NCBI RefSeq assembly: GCF_000720725.1
Contig: NZ_JOCQ01000004.1
Location: 109,472 to 173,471 of the forward strand
Direction: 5' to 3'
DNA from: Streptomyces rimosus subsp. rimosus
GTDB taxonomy: Bacteria; Actinomycetota; Actinomycetes; Streptomycetales; Streptomycetaceae
DNA length: 64,000 nt
The notes under the pieces were generated by a model. It saw nothing but the letters and a program-made list of their open reading frames with translations, made no database searches and was not told the origin of the DNA. The position numbers and the translations under genes are program-made. This document shows, in pieces, positions 48,959 through 59,048 of the stretch. Within the stretch, counting starts at the first letter, position 1. Every line of letters starts with the position of its first letter.

Positions 48959-50788
48959 ATGGCGGACACCGAAGAGACAGGTGTGACGAGTGGTGCGGGT
49001 GATAAGGGCGGGGTTGTGCCTGTTGCGGAGGTGACGGGAGCGGCGGACACCCCGGAGGCTCCGGACACCCGGGACGCCCCGGGCGCCGGAGCGGGTGCCG
49101 ACGGCACCGGCCCGACGGCCGAATTCCGCGCGGCCCGGGACTTCCTCCTGCGCCACCGCGAGGACTACGACGGCGCGCGCGAGGGCTTCACCTGGCCCCG
49201 CCCCGCGTACTTCAACTGGGCGCTGGACTGGTTCGACCGCATCGCCGACGGCAACGGCCGCACCGCCCTGCACATCGTCGAGGAGGACGGCACCCACACC
49301 CGCCGCACCTTCGACGAGCTGCGCCGCCGCTCGAACCAGGCCGCCAACTGGCTGGCCGCGCAGGGTGTCCGCGCGGACGACCGGATCGTGGTCATGCTCG
49401 GCAACCAGGCCGAGCTGTGGGAGACCGCCCTCGCCGCGATGAAGCTGCGCGCCGTGGTCATCCCGGCCACCCCGCTGCTCGGCCCGCTCGACCTCGCCGA
49501 CCGCGTCGCGCGCGGCCGGGCCCGGCACGTGCTCGTACGGGGCACGGACACCGGCAAGTTCGCGGACGTACCCGGCGACTACACCCGGATCGCGGTCGGC
49601 GGCGGCGCGGAGGCCGCCGCGGCGGGCTGGCTGTCCTACGAGGACGCGTACGCCGCCGCCGAGACGTACGAGCCCACGGGGCCCACCCACGCCGACGACA
49701 CCCTGATGCTCTACTTCACCTCCGGCACCACGGCCCGCCCCAAGCTGGTCGAGCACACCCACACCACGTACCCCGTCGGCCACTTGGCGACGATGTACTG
49801 GATCGGTCTGAAACCCGGCGACGTCCACCTGAACATCTCCTCGCCGGGCTGGGCCAAGCACGCCTGGTCCAACCTCTTCGCCCCCTGGAACGCCGAGGCC
49901 ACCGTCTTCATCCACAACTACACCCGCTTCGACGCGGCCCGGCTGATGGCCGAGATGGACCGGGCGGGCGTCACCAGCTTCTGCGCGCCGCCCACCGTCT
50001 GGCGGATGCTCATCCAGGCCGATCTGACGGCGCTGAAGAACCCGCCGCGGGAGATCGTCGCGGCCGGCGAGCCGCTCAACCCGGAGATCATCGAGCGGGT
50101 GCGGGAGGCGTGGGGCGTCACCATCCGGGACGGCTTCGGGCAGACCGAGACCGCCGTCCAGGTCGCCAACACCCCCGGTCAGCCCCTCAAACCGGGCTCC
50201 ATGGGCCGCCCCCTGCCCGGCTTCGAGGTCGTGCTGCTGGACCCGGTCACCGGCGAGCCCGCCGACGAGGGCGAGATCGCCCTTGACCTGTCTGCCCGCC
50301 CGGTCGGCCTGACCACCGGCTACCACGGCGACCCGGACCGCACCGCCGAGGCGATGGCGGGGGGTTATTACCGCACCGGCGACATCGGCTCCCGCGACGC
50401 CGACGGATACCTCACGTACGTGGGACGCGCCGACGACGTGTTCAAGGCATCTGATTACAAGATTTCACCCTTCGAGCTGGAGAGCGCACTCCTGGAGCAC
50501 GAAGCGGTGGCCGAGGCCGCCGTGGTGCCCGCGCCCGACCCCCTCCGGCTGGCCGTACCCAAGGCGTACGTGGTGCTGGCGGCCGGCTGGGAACCTGGAC
50601 CCGAGACCGCGGCGGTGCTCTTCGCCCACTCCCGGGCGGTGCTCGCCCCGTACAAGCGCGTACGGCGGCTGGAGTTCGCGGACCTGCCCAAGACGGTCTC
50701 GGGCAAGATCCGTCGCGTGGAGCTGCGCGAGCGCACCGCCGAGGAGGGCGGGGGCGCCGCCGAGTACCGAGAGGAAGACCACCGATGA
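48959..50788 (+). CDS. Acyl-CoA synthetase, medium-chain (ACSM) type
   Basis: 609 aa. ANL superfamily: AMP-binding loop LYFTSGTTARPKLVEHTH (with ARPK instead of the common GxPK), GQTET motif FGQTETAVQVAN, YYRTGDIGSRDADGYL and the C-terminal YKISPFELE with catalytic Lys in KTVSGKIRR. Activates medium-chain or aromatic acids as acyl-AMP, then CoA thioester. An unusual Ala/Thr-rich N-terminal extension of about 50 residues. The stop overlaps the next gene's start (ATGA). Confidence 0.92.
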   Translation: MADTEETGVTSGAGDKGGVVPVAEVTGAADTPEAPDTRDAPGAGAGADGTGPTAEFRAARDFLLRHREDYDGAREGFTWPRPAYFNWALDWFDRIADGNGRTALHIVEEDGTHTRRTFDELRRRSNQAANWLAAQGVRADDRIVVMLGNQAELWETALAAMKLRAVVIPATPLLGPLDLADRVARGRARHVLVRGTDTGKFADVPGDYTRIAVGGGAEAAAAGWLSYEDAYAAAETYEPTGPTHADDTLMLYFTSGTTARPKLVEHTHTTYPVGHLATMYWIGLKPGDVHLNISSPGWAKHAWSNLFAPWNAEATVFIHNYTRFDAARLMAEMDRAGVTSFCAPPTVWRMLIQADLTALKNPPREIVAAGEPLNPEIIERVREAWGVTIRDGFGQTETAVQVANTPGQPLKPGSMGRPLPGFEVVLLDPVTGEPADEGEIALDLSARPVGLTTGYHGDPDRTAEAMAGGYYRTGDIGSRDADGYLTYVGRADDVFKASDYKISPFELESALLEHEAVAEAAVVPAPDPLRLAVPKAYVVLAAGWEPGPETAAVLFAHSRAVLAPYKRVRRLEFADLPKTVSGKIRRVELRERTAEEGGGAAEYREEDHR

Positions 50789-52533
50789 CCGACATGAGCA
50801 GGCCGCCGGGCCACCCGCCGGGGCCCCAGGAGAGCGCCGCGGCAGGTCACCACCTGGCGTACGCCCGGGGCGAGACCGGCCGGCCGCTGCTCGACCGCAC
50901 CATCGGCGCCGACCTGGAGCGCGCGATCAGCCGCTTCGGCGACCGCGAGGCGCTGGTGGACGTGGCGGGCGGCCGCCGCTGGACGTACGCGGAGCTGGGG
51001 CGGGCGGTGGACGAGGTGGCGCTCGGCCTGCTGGCCAAGGGCGTGCGCAAGGGCGACCGGGTCGGCATCTGGGCGCCCAACTGCCCGGAGTGGGTGCTGG
51101 TGCAGTACGCCACCGCCCGCATCGGCGCCATCATGGTCAACATCAATCCGGCCTACCGTGTGCACGAATTGGCGTATGTGCTCAAGCAGGCCGGGATGAG
51201 CGTGCTGGTCTCCGCCGTCGCCCACCGGTCCAGCGACTACCGTCGGATGATCGAGCAGGTGCGGGCCGAGAGCCGGGCGCTGCGCGACGTGGTCTACATC
51301 GACGACCCGACCTGGGACGGACTGCTGGCGGCGGGCGCCGGGGTGCCGAAGGAGCGGCTGGCGGCCTGCGCGAAGGAGCTGTCGCCGCACGACCCGGTCA
51401 ACATCCAGTACACCTCCGGCACCACCGGATTCCCCAAGGGCGCCACCCTCTCCCACCACAACATCCTCAACAACGGCTTCTGGGTGGGCGAGACGGTCGG
51501 CTACACCGAACACGACCGGGTCTGTCTGCCGGTGCCCTTCTACCACTGCTTCGGCATGGTGATGGGCAACCTCGGCGCCACCTCGCACGGCGCCTGCATC
51601 GTCATCCCGGCACCCGCCTTCGACGCGGCGGCCACCCTGCGCGCCGTCCAGCAGGAGCGCTGCACGTCCCTGTACGGCGTACCGACCATGTTCATCGCCG
51701 AACTGGGCCACCCGGACTTCGCCGCCTTCGACCTGTCCTCGCTGCGCACCGGGATCATGGCGGGCTCGCCGTGCCCGGAGGAGGTGATGCGGCGGGTCGT
51801 CTCCGAGATGCACATGGCCGAGGTCTCCATCTGCTACGGCATGACCGAGACCTCGCCGGTCTCCACCCAGACCCGGCGCGACGACGACCTGGCGCACCGC
51901 ACCGGCACGGTGGGCCGGGTGCTGCCGCACATCGAGGTCAAGGTGGTGGACCCGGCGACCGGCGCGACCGTGCCGCGCGGCGAGCCGGGCGAGCTGTGCA
52001 CCCGCGGCTACAGCGTGATGCTGGGCTACTGGGAGGAGCCGGAGCGCACCGACGAGGCGATCGACGCGGAGCGCTGGATGCACACCGGCGACCTCGCGGT
52101 GATGAACGACGACGGCTATCTGCGGATCGTCGGCCGCATCAAGGACATGATCATCCGGGGTGGGGAGAACGTCTACCCGCGCGAGATCGAGGAGTTCCTC
52201 TACACCCACCCGAAGATCGCGGACGTGCAGGTGGTCGGCGTGCCGGACGCCAAGTACGGCGAGGAGATCGCCGCCTGCGTCATCCTGCGCGACCCCGCGG
52301 CCGGGCTCACCCGCGACGAACTGGCCCGCTTCTGCCGCTCGCGCCTGGCGCACTACAAGGTCCCGCGGTACGTGCACGTCCTCGACGCCTTCCCGATGAC
52401 CGTCAGCGGCAAGGTCCGCAAGATCGAGCTGCGGGAGCGGCTGGCGGCGCAGCTCGCGGCGGAGCCGGAGACGGAGCCGGTACGGCCGACGGGCGCGGGC
52501 GCCGCGGGGCCGGTCGAGGCGGCTCAGGCGTAA
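50785..52533 (+). CDS. Fatty-acid-CoA ligase (FadD-like)
   Basis: 582 aa. AMP-binding loop IQYTSGTTGFPKGATLSHHN, YGMTETSPVS, the LGYWEEPERTDEAIDAERWM region, HTGDLAVMNDDGYLRIVGR and the catalytic Lys at MTVSGKVRK. Translationally coupled to the ACSM-type enzyme, so two ligases of different acid preference are made together. Confidence 0.93.
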   Translation: MTDMSRPPGHPPGPQESAAAGHHLAYARGETGRPLLDRTIGADLERAISRFGDREALVDVAGGRRWTYAELGRAVDEVALGLLAKGVRKGDRVGIWAPNCPEWVLVQYATARIGAIMVNINPAYRVHELAYVLKQAGMSVLVSAVAHRSSDYRRMIEQVRAESRALRDVVYIDDPTWDGLLAAGAGVPKERLAACAKELSPHDPVNIQYTSGTTGFPKGATLSHHNILNNGFWVGETVGYTEHDRVCLPVPFYHCFGMVMGNLGATSHGACIVIPAPAFDAAATLRAVQQERCTSLYGVPTMFIAELGHPDFAAFDLSSLRTGIMAGSPCPEEVMRRVVSEMHMAEVSICYGMTETSPVSTQTRRDDDLAHRTGTVGRVLPHIEVKVVDPATGATVPRGEPGELCTRGYSVMLGYWEEPERTDEAIDAERWMHTGDLAVMNDDGYLRIVGRIKDMIIRGGENVYPREIEEFLYTHPKIADVQVVGVPDAKYGEEIAACVILRDPAAGLTRDELARFCRSRLAHYKVPRYVHVLDAFPMTVSGKVRKIELRERLAAQLAAEPETEPVRPTGAGAAGPVEAAQA

Positions 52534-52572
52534 CAGGCCGTCAGCAGCGGCAGAAGCCGTCACGAGCAGGAC

Positions 52573-52611
52573 GGCCGGGCCGCGCGCCGTGGGATCAGGC
52601 GCGGCCCGGCC
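52573..52611. terminator. Terminator between convergent genes
   Basis: Perfect 13-bp stem ggccgggccgcgc (52573-52585) / gcgcggcccggcc (52599-52611). The right arm overlaps the last codons of the minus-strand MmcQ/YjbR gene. Confidence 0.75.
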
Positions 52612-52969
52612 AGTCCAGCGCCAGCTGCTGGGCGCGCGGCAGCCGCGCCACGATCAGATCGTACGAATCCTCGATCATGTCCAGAACCAGCCGGTCGTCC
52701 AGCGCCCCCGCCAGCGAGACGGTGTTCCAGTGCCGCTTGTTGAGGTGGTAGCCCGGCACGATCTCCGGGTGGGCGGCGCGCAGCCGCTCGGCCAGCTCCG
52801 GGTCGCACTTCAGGCTCACGCTCAGCGGCACGGCGTCCACCGTGGTCAGCGCGAAGATCTTCCCGCCGACCTTGAACGTACACACCTCCGAGTGCCGGGG
52901 GAACGGGAACTCCTCGGTCGCTCCGTTGAAGTCCAGACAGACGGCCCGCAGCCGCTCGGCATCGAACAT
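52595..52969 (-). CDS. MmcQ/YjbR-family protein
   Basis: 124 aa from ATG 52969. CyaY-like DNA-binding fold (MmcQ/YjbR): FPFPRHSEVCTFKVGGKIFA, VSLKCDPELAERLRAAHP, GYHLNKRHWNTVSL and a C-terminal helix. Widespread and of uncertain function. Confidence 0.88.
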   Translation of the reverse strand: MFDAERLRAVCLDFNGATEEFPFPRHSEVCTFKVGGKIFALTTVDAVPLSVSLKCDPELAERLRAAHPEIVPGYHLNKRHWNTVSLAGALDDRLVLDMIEDSYDLIVARLPRAQQLALDWPGRA

Positions 52970-53063
52970 GCAGGCATTATGGCGTGCCGCCGGGCCCGGG
53001 CCCCGGGCCGGTACGCCGTACCGGGGGCTCCGTCCCGCACCGCCCGGCACCACCCGGAACCGC

Positions 53064-54104
53064 TCAGACCGGTGCGGGCGGCAGCGGTACGGCGGTCAGA
53101 ACGGCGGAAACCAGCACCACCGCCGCCAGCGCCACCAGCTCCGCACGGGCCGGCCGGGTGGCCGCGCCCGGCACGGCCGCCTCCCGCCGCAGCCGCCCGC
53201 GCGCGGCCAGCGCCAGCCCGCTCACGACCAGGACGATCACCAGTTTGGCCAGCAGCACCCGCCCGTACCCCGAGGTGAACGCCTCCGCGAGCGGCAGCCG
53301 GCGCAGCGTGCTGCACACACCGGTCACGGTGATCGCGGCGAACAGCAGCGCCGCCGGCCGCGCGTACCGCGTCAGCAACTCCCGCCCGGCCGCCGCGTCG
53401 TGCCGCCACCGCCACCGCGTCCGCAGCACGTGCAGCAGCCCGCCGGTCCACAGCGCGGTCGCCGTCAGATGGACGAGGGTGAGAGCCGTACCGATCTCCG
53501 GGGTGTACGGCTCGGGGTGGGCCCGCAGCGCCTCGCCGCACACGATGGCCGCGAGCGGGACGGCCGCCCACCCCGGGCGTCCGGAGGCGGCGCACAGGGC
53601 GGCCAGCAGGAAGGCGTTGGCCTCCAGGAGCGCGAGCAGGCCGGGCCGGGTGCCGTACGCCTCGACCAGGGCGGGCCCGGACAGCCCCGCCACCGGCGAA
53701 CCGCTCCCCGCCACCAGCAGCAACTGCCCCACGGCCGCCGCCACCCCCGCCCACGCGGCCCGCACCGCCCACGACCGCGGCAGCCCTGCGGAAGCCCCGG
53801 CCACCCGCCGTGCCAGCCGTGTCCCCGCCAACTCCCCGATGTGCACGCACAGCGCGGCGAGCAGCACGGCCCGCAGTAGCGCGGTGGCCCCGTCGCCGGG
53901 TAATCGGATCTCGTACGACTCGTCGACGACGAGCCCCGTACCGGCCAGCGGCACGAGGACGACGACGGCGACGGACGCGGCCACGGCGAGGGCCCGCCGG
54001 GCGGGGGAGAGGCGGGCCGTCGGCGCGTCCGCCGCGGACGCCGCGCCGGGGTCCCCGAGGACGGGGCCGGACGGGGGCCGGGAGGCCGGTTGCGGTGGAT
54101 TCAT
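53064..54104 (-). CDS. CopD-family membrane protein (copper resistance type)
   Basis: 346 aa from ATG 54104. About eight membrane spans; the CopD domain is marked by ALTLVHLTATALWTGGLLHV and the LLTRYARPAALLFAAITVTG stretch. In Streptomyces this domain often occurs with a copper-binding CopC domain; none is present here, and the gene stands alone. Role in copper uptake or resistance is a family inference. Confidence 0.82.
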   Translation of the reverse strand: MNPPQPASRPPSGPVLGDPGAASAADAPTARLSPARRALAVAASVAVVVLVPLAGTGLVVDESYEIRLPGDGATALLRAVLLAALCVHIGELAGTRLARRVAGASAGLPRSWAVRAAWAGVAAAVGQLLLVAGSGSPVAGLSGPALVEAYGTRPGLLALLEANAFLLAALCAASGRPGWAAVPLAAIVCGEALRAHPEPYTPEIGTALTLVHLTATALWTGGLLHVLRTRWRWRHDAAAGRELLTRYARPAALLFAAITVTGVCSTLRRLPLAEAFTSGYGRVLLAKLVIVLVVSGLALAARGRLRREAAVPGAATRPARAELVALAAVVLVSAVLTAVPLPPAPV

Positions 54105-54202
54105 CCCGCGATGGTCCCCGGCGCCCGTAACCCCGGCAAGCCGGGTGCCCGCGCAGGTCACCCAACCAGGCCACCGGCCGTACGCCGTTCTCGTCGGTGG
54201 CC

Positions 54203-54739
54203 TCAGCCGTCCCGGCGCATGCACACCCGCTTCCACCGGTCCAGGCCCAGCTCGCCTTCCCGGCGGCGGATCTTCCGCAAGCCCGGGGTCAGTTCGCTCT
54301 CGGCGAGGACACGGAAGCCAATGCGGGCGTAGTACGGGGCGTTCCACGGCACGTCCGCGAACGTGGTCAGGGTCAGCGCCGGAAGCCCGCTGTCCCGCCA
54401 CGCCCGCTCGATCAGCGCCCGGCCGAGGCCGCGGCGGGCACCGTCCGGATGGACCGACACCTGCTCGATGTGCGCGCAGCCGTCGACCGGTTCCCAGAGC
54501 AGGTACGCGATCGGCACGTCCCCCCGCCCCGCGCCATCGCACGCGACCAACGCCCGCCCCGCCTGCTGGTACCCGGCCAGCTCCGCGAGCGACGCCGGCT
54601 CGTCGTCCGCGATCCGCGCCATGTCCCGACCACGGAACAGCTCCCCGGCAGCGCGCTCGATGTCGCGCAGCACGGAGAGCTCACCGGGCCGGGCCGGACG
54701 GACGACAGGGGCGGCGGGACGGGACTCCACGACATTCAT
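54203..54739 (-). CDS. GNAT acetyltransferase
   Basis: 178 aa from ATG 54739 (MNVVESRPAAP). IEQVSVHPDGARRGLGRALI is the acetyl-CoA binding loop; TLTTFADVPWNAPYYARIGF is the typical C-terminal core. Substrate unknown. Confidence 0.9.
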   Translation of the reverse strand: MNVVESRPAAPVVRPARPGELSVLRDIERAAGELFRGRDMARIADDEPASLAELAGYQQAGRALVACDGAGRGDVPIAYLLWEPVDGCAHIEQVSVHPDGARRGLGRALIERAWRDSGLPALTLTTFADVPWNAPYYARIGFRVLAESELTPGLRKIRRREGELGLDRWKRVCMRRDG

Positions 54740-54827
54740 GGAGACACCGTCGCAGCCGCCCCGAGGCACGTCAGCCGAATTTCCGGCGCCCGCACCCACC
54801 GCGGACCCGCCGCCGTCCGTCAGGCGG

Positions 54828-56390
54828 CTACTTCGGGCAGACGTCCTGGGTCACCTTGCCGCCCGAGGCGGAGGCGGTGGCCCGGTCCATCGACAGGCAC
54901 AGTCCCGTCCAGTTGTTGATGAACTTGTAGCCCGTCTTGACCCCGCCCGGGGTTTCGACCTTGGTCGGGACGACGTTCCACAGCTGGCTGCCGGAGAACC
55001 AGCGGGTCTCGCAGTCCCACCAGAACAATTGGGTTCCGGCCGACGGCGGGGTGCCGTTGTTGTAGGGGACGGTCAGGCACTTGCCGTTGTTCGCCGTGAC
55101 CCAGAAGTAGTCCTTGCCTTCCTTGTACGAAGGCTTCCGGGATTCCCACTGGTGGCTGCCGGGCGCCGGCGACTGGCACGCGCGCTGGGTGACCACACCA
55201 CCGGACTTCGAGCTGTCGAACTCGGGCCCCCGCACCATGCACCGGTTCCGGTATTCGGTGTTGCTGTAGGTCTTGTTCGAGTTGACCGTCCAGATCGCCC
55301 GGTCGCCGCCCTTGACGAGGTAGGGGTCGTTACGGGAGATGATGTTGTCCCGCAGGGCCCAGCCGGGGAAGTCCATCATGACGATGCCGAGGCGGCCGTT
55401 TCCGCCGCCGTTGTTCAGGTACTTCATCAACCGGTGGTTGACGCCCTGGACCTCGGTGGTGACACCGCCCTGGACCTGCCGGTACCCGCCGGCGTACTCG
55501 AACGGGAGCCGGAGAATGGTCTTGGACGCGGACGTGTACGTCACGAACATCTCGTTCGCGGTGCTGCCGGCCGCCCGGTCGATGTTCTCCTTGACGTAGT
55601 CCCACTTCTGCTGAACGGTGGACGGACTGAAGTGGTCCTCCTCGTTCTTGTAGAAGGTGTTGATCCCGTACTTGTCGCTGCCGAAGCCGTCGAAGCCGCC
55701 CAGGACGAGTTTGCCGCGGACCTTTTCGAGGGTGGGGGCCGCGATGCTGCCCTGGCCGCTCGCCGAAGGGCCGTAGAAGAGGTCGCGGTAGTTGCCCACG
55801 TATTCGGAGAAGATCTTCCGGGCCTTTTCCTGGTCCACCGACTTCGGATCGTTGGCGCATTCGGCGGCGCCGGGATTCGAGAAGGGGCACTCGGCCCTCA
55901 GGCGCATCACGACCGTCTCGCTCGGATGCTTGCCGAGGAAGGACTGTGCCTCGCTCAGGACATCGTCGAAGTTGGCCTTCTGGTAGACGACTCCGTGGTG
56001 GATCGTGAACTTCTCGCCGCCGGAGACGCGGACCCGGATGTCGATGGCGCGGATGCCCCGCTCCAACTGCGCCTTCAGGGTCTTCGCGCTGTCGCCGAAG
56101 TCCTCCTGCGTCTGCGCGGCGGCGCCGCCGTGGATGGCCAGCGTGTCATGGGTGCCGGGCAGGGACATCGCCGCCAGCGACGTGTCGTCCGCGATGTTCG
56201 CCATCCAGTCCAGCCGGGTCACCGACCCCAGGTCCCGGTAGGCGTCCTCGTTGCGTGAACCGGCCGCCCCGGCGTCGGCGGGCGTGAGCAGCGTCGCGCC
56301 CAAGGCGGCACAGAGCGTCATCAGACGTGCCAGAGGACGGGATCTCCGGCGCGTTCCGACGCCGGGACCGTGGCAGGTGGAGCGGGACAT
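54828..56390 (-). CDS. Secreted PI-PLC-type phospholipase with ricin-type domain
   Basis: 520 aa. Signal peptide (residues about 1-43, hydrophobic MTLCAALGATLLTPADAGAA). Phospholipase C X-domain: SLPGTHDTLAIHG (catalytic His81), RAIDIRVRV, FTIHHGVVYQ (second His about 131-132) and FLGKHPSETVVMRLR. From about residue 375 a ricin-type beta-trefoil (QHQW/QxW-like repeats, KCLTVPYNNG, LCLSMDRATA) probably binds carbohydrate. Acts outside the cell on phosphatidylinositol or glycolipids. Confidence 0.9.
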   Translation of the reverse strand: MSRSTCHGPGVGTRRRSRPLARLMTLCAALGATLLTPADAGAAGSRNEDAYRDLGSVTRLDWMANIADDTSLAAMSLPGTHDTLAIHGGAAAQTQEDFGDSAKTLKAQLERGIRAIDIRVRVSGGEKFTIHHGVVYQKANFDDVLSEAQSFLGKHPSETVVMRLRAECPFSNPGAAECANDPKSVDQEKARKIFSEYVGNYRDLFYGPSASGQGSIAAPTLEKVRGKLVLGGFDGFGSDKYGINTFYKNEEDHFSPSTVQQKWDYVKENIDRAAGSTANEMFVTYTSASKTILRLPFEYAGGYRQVQGGVTTEVQGVNHRLMKYLNNGGGNGRLGIVMMDFPGWALRDNIISRNDPYLVKGGDRAIWTVNSNKTYSNTEYRNRCMVRGPEFDSSKSGGVVTQRACQSPAPGSHQWESRKPSYKEGKDYFWVTANNGKCLTVPYNNGTPPSAGTQLFWWDCETRWFSGSQLWNVVPTKVETPGGVKTGYKFINNWTGLCLSMDRATASASGGKVTQDVCPK

Positions 56391-56574
56391 GGGACTCCTG
56401 TCCGAGGGTGCGCAGGACGGCCGCGGGTGTCACGGCCGTTGATCATCCTGTCCCGGGGACCTAACGCTTTTCTAACCCCGGACCCGGCGGCCGCGCCCGG
56501 ACAACGGCCTCCACGAGCGGAACCCGACGCGGCAGGAGCGGCGGGCGGGCAGCGCGGGGTGTCCGGGCGCGGGC

Positions 56575-58275
56575 TCAGTGCCGTACGAGCCCGTTCGCCG
56601 AGCGGGCCGCGAAGAACAGCAGCCCGGCCGTGAGCAGCAGCGCCATGACGGCCGTATTGGGCACCGACCGCGCGTCCGGCCCGTGCGCGAGGGCCGGGTT
56701 CAGGACGAGGGTGAGGCCGGTGACCGAGACCAGGGGGCCGGCGGCGTACCAGGCGGCGAACAGGAACGGGCCCGGGCCGCCCATCGGCGTGGCACCTCCG
56801 GCGAACAGCAGGTCCGTGCGGGCCGGGCCACGGCAGGCGCCGAAGACCGCCGCCGCGGCGAACGGCCCCGCGCACAGCGGCATCAGCAGCAGGGCCCACC
56901 CCGTACCGGCGAGCGCGTACGGTACGGCCGCCAGCAGACCCAGCAGCGCGCCGAGCACCGCCGGCACGATGGCGTGGTGCAGCATCAGCGTCCGCAGCCG
57001 GAACGGCGACCAGGCCGCCCGCCGCGCGTCGTCCGTCTCCAGGCGGGCCGGTTCGGCGAGGGCGCCGACCGCGGCGTAACCGCACAGCAGCCCCACGACC
57101 AGCCCGAGCACGCGCCGCTCGGCGACCGGCCCGGCGCCCAGGCCCACCGCCGCGCCCGCGGCGGCCGTCCAGACGACCGCCCGCCCCAGCCGCCCCGGCA
57201 TGCGCAGCAGCGCCAGCAGGTCCCGCCACACCACGATCAGGTACCGGTGCGGCGGCGACGGCAGCCGCACCCGGCGCTTGGGCGCGTCGCCGCCCGCCTC
57301 CAGGACGGCCAGCTTCGCGGCCCGTAGCTCCAGGGCGAACACGCCGGAGGTGACGGCCGAGGCCGTTGCCGCGCGACCGCGCAACTGGGTGTTGGGCACG
57401 TGCGCGGCGTCCCGGTGCGCGTATCCGGCCGCGGCAGCGGTGACGGCCGCCAGGAGTACGAGCGCGACGGGCCAGCCGGGGGCCCGCCCGCCGGTGACCG
57501 CCACCACCGGCTGCGCCGCCCAGCCCCACGGGCCGGACCACAGTTCGGCCCACTCCAGAGGCGCCCAGCGATGGCCGCCGAAGGCCAGCGCCGTCTGACC
57601 GGCCGCCAGCGCCAGGAGGAGGGCGGCGGGCGCGGTCAGCCGCCGTACGAGACGGGCCAGCCGTGGCCTGCGCTCGACCGCCATACCCAGCGACACGGCC
57701 AGCAGCGGCAGGCAGACCCCCGCCGGGAGCAGGGCGGCCAGCCCGCCGCCGAAGGAAGCCAAGCCGGTGACGCTCAGGACGACGGCCGCCGCCAGAGCGG
57801 CGAGCGCCCCCGCGGCCACCGCCAGTACGGCCGACAGCCGGAACGCGGGCCGCAGCACCGCGCCGCGCCGTACGGGCTGCGCCAGCAGCCAGCCTGCGGA
57901 CGGTCCGGACACGACCACCGGCCCGCGCCACAGCGCGTCGCGGGCGGCGAGCACGGCCAGCGCGAGGGCGACGGCGACGAAGGCGGCCGGCAGAGTGCGC
58001 TGGAGGTCCGCGCCGAGGCTGCCGTGATCCGCGCCGATCTTCAGCGACTGCAGGAAGCGGTACGCGTAGCCGCCGCCGTAGCCGAGGACGGCGAGCACCA
58101 CGCAGTACGCGAGGACGGCCTGGTCGCGGCGGCGCTGCCGCTGGTGCGCCCGGCGCTTGTCCCGCAGCCAGCGCAGCGTCTCGGCGGTCCGGTCGTCCTC
58201 CGCCTCGTTCCAGACGGCAGAACCGGTGGTCTCCTCCGCCGCGCGCGGGCCGCTGTCCGTACCCCGCGCCGTCAT
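56575..58275 (-). CDS. ABC transporter permease-type membrane protein
   Basis: 566 aa from ATG 58275. About 12 hydrophobic spans separated by Arg-rich loops; no enzymatic motif. The start overlaps the ATPase gene stop (ATGA), so both are made together as an exporter. The family (large single-chain permease next to an ABC ATPase) is common in Streptomyces; the substrate is unknown. Confidence 0.82.
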   Translation of the reverse strand: MTARGTDSGPRAAEETTGSAVWNEAEDDRTAETLRWLRDKRRAHQRQRRRDQAVLAYCVVLAVLGYGGGYAYRFLQSLKIGADHGSLGADLQRTLPAAFVAVALALAVLAARDALWRGPVVVSGPSAGWLLAQPVRRGAVLRPAFRLSAVLAVAAGALAALAAAVVLSVTGLASFGGGLAALLPAGVCLPLLAVSLGMAVERRPRLARLVRRLTAPAALLLALAAGQTALAFGGHRWAPLEWAELWSGPWGWAAQPVVAVTGGRAPGWPVALVLLAAVTAAAAGYAHRDAAHVPNTQLRGRAATASAVTSGVFALELRAAKLAVLEAGGDAPKRRVRLPSPPHRYLIVVWRDLLALLRMPGRLGRAVVWTAAAGAAVGLGAGPVAERRVLGLVVGLLCGYAAVGALAEPARLETDDARRAAWSPFRLRTLMLHHAIVPAVLGALLGLLAAVPYALAGTGWALLLMPLCAGPFAAAAVFGACRGPARTDLLFAGGATPMGGPGPFLFAAWYAAGPLVSVTGLTLVLNPALAHGPDARSVPNTAVMALLLTAGLLFFAARSANGLVRH

Positions 58276-58976
58276 GAGCGCACACCCAGCTTCCGCAGCA
58301 CCTCCGCCGGAGCGCCCTGCTCGATCACCCGGCCGTCCTCCAGCGCGATCATGTGGTCCGCGACCTCCTCGGCCAGCTCGGCCTGGTGCGTGGCGAGCAG
58401 CACGGCCACGCCGTCCTCCTTCTCGGCGACCAGCAGGGCGGCCAGACGCGCGCGGGCGTCGGGGTCGAGCCGCTGCTCCGGTTCGTCCAGAACGAGCAGA
58501 TCGCGCGGCCGGACCAGCGCGGCGGCCAGCAGCAGCGACTGCAACTGACCGGAGGAGAGCGCGTTCGGCAGCGCGTCGGCGTGGTCGGCCAGCCGCCGGT
58601 CGGCCAGCACCTGGTCGATCCAGGCCCGGGCGTCGTCCACCGCGTGCGCGACCGTGACGAGTTCGAGGTGTTCGCGCACGGTGAGATCGGGGTAGCAGGC
58701 CACGCTGTCGCCCACCACCGCGACCCGGGCCCGTACCTCCGGGTCGTCCTCGGCGACCGTACGGCCCGCGAACAGCGCCCGGCCGCGGGTCGGCGCGTCC
58801 CGGCCGCACGCGATGCGCAGCAGGGTGGACTTGCCGGACCCGTTGTGCCCGAACAGCGCGGTGCAGCGGCCCGCGGCCAGGTCGTGGTCGATCGGGTGCA
58901 GGGCCTGCCGGTCGCCGTAGCGCCGGCTGACACCGCGCAGTTGCAGCAGCGCGTCCGCGCCGTTCCTGGGCGTCAT
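58272..58976 (-). CDS. ABC transporter ATP-binding protein
   Basis: 234 aa. Walker A FGHNGSGKSTLL, signature LSSGQLQSLLLAAALV (LSSGQ), Walker B DLLVLDEPE, switch His in LLATHQAEL. Partner of the permease gene that follows. Confidence 0.95.
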   Translation of the reverse strand: MTPRNGADALLQLRGVSRRYGDRQALHPIDHDLAAGRCTALFGHNGSGKSTLLRIACGRDAPTRGRALFAGRTVAEDDPEVRARVAVVGDSVACYPDLTVREHLELVTVAHAVDDARAWIDQVLADRRLADHADALPNALSSGQLQSLLLAAALVRPRDLLVLDEPEQRLDPDARARLAALLVAEKEDGVAVLLATHQAELAEEVADHMIALEDGRVIEQGAPAEVLRKLGVRS

Positions 58977-59048
58977 CGAGCCTCTCCGTACGCTGGTCAG
59001 GGACCCACCGACCCTAACCAGCCCGGCGGCGCCGGCCGGCCGCCGCCC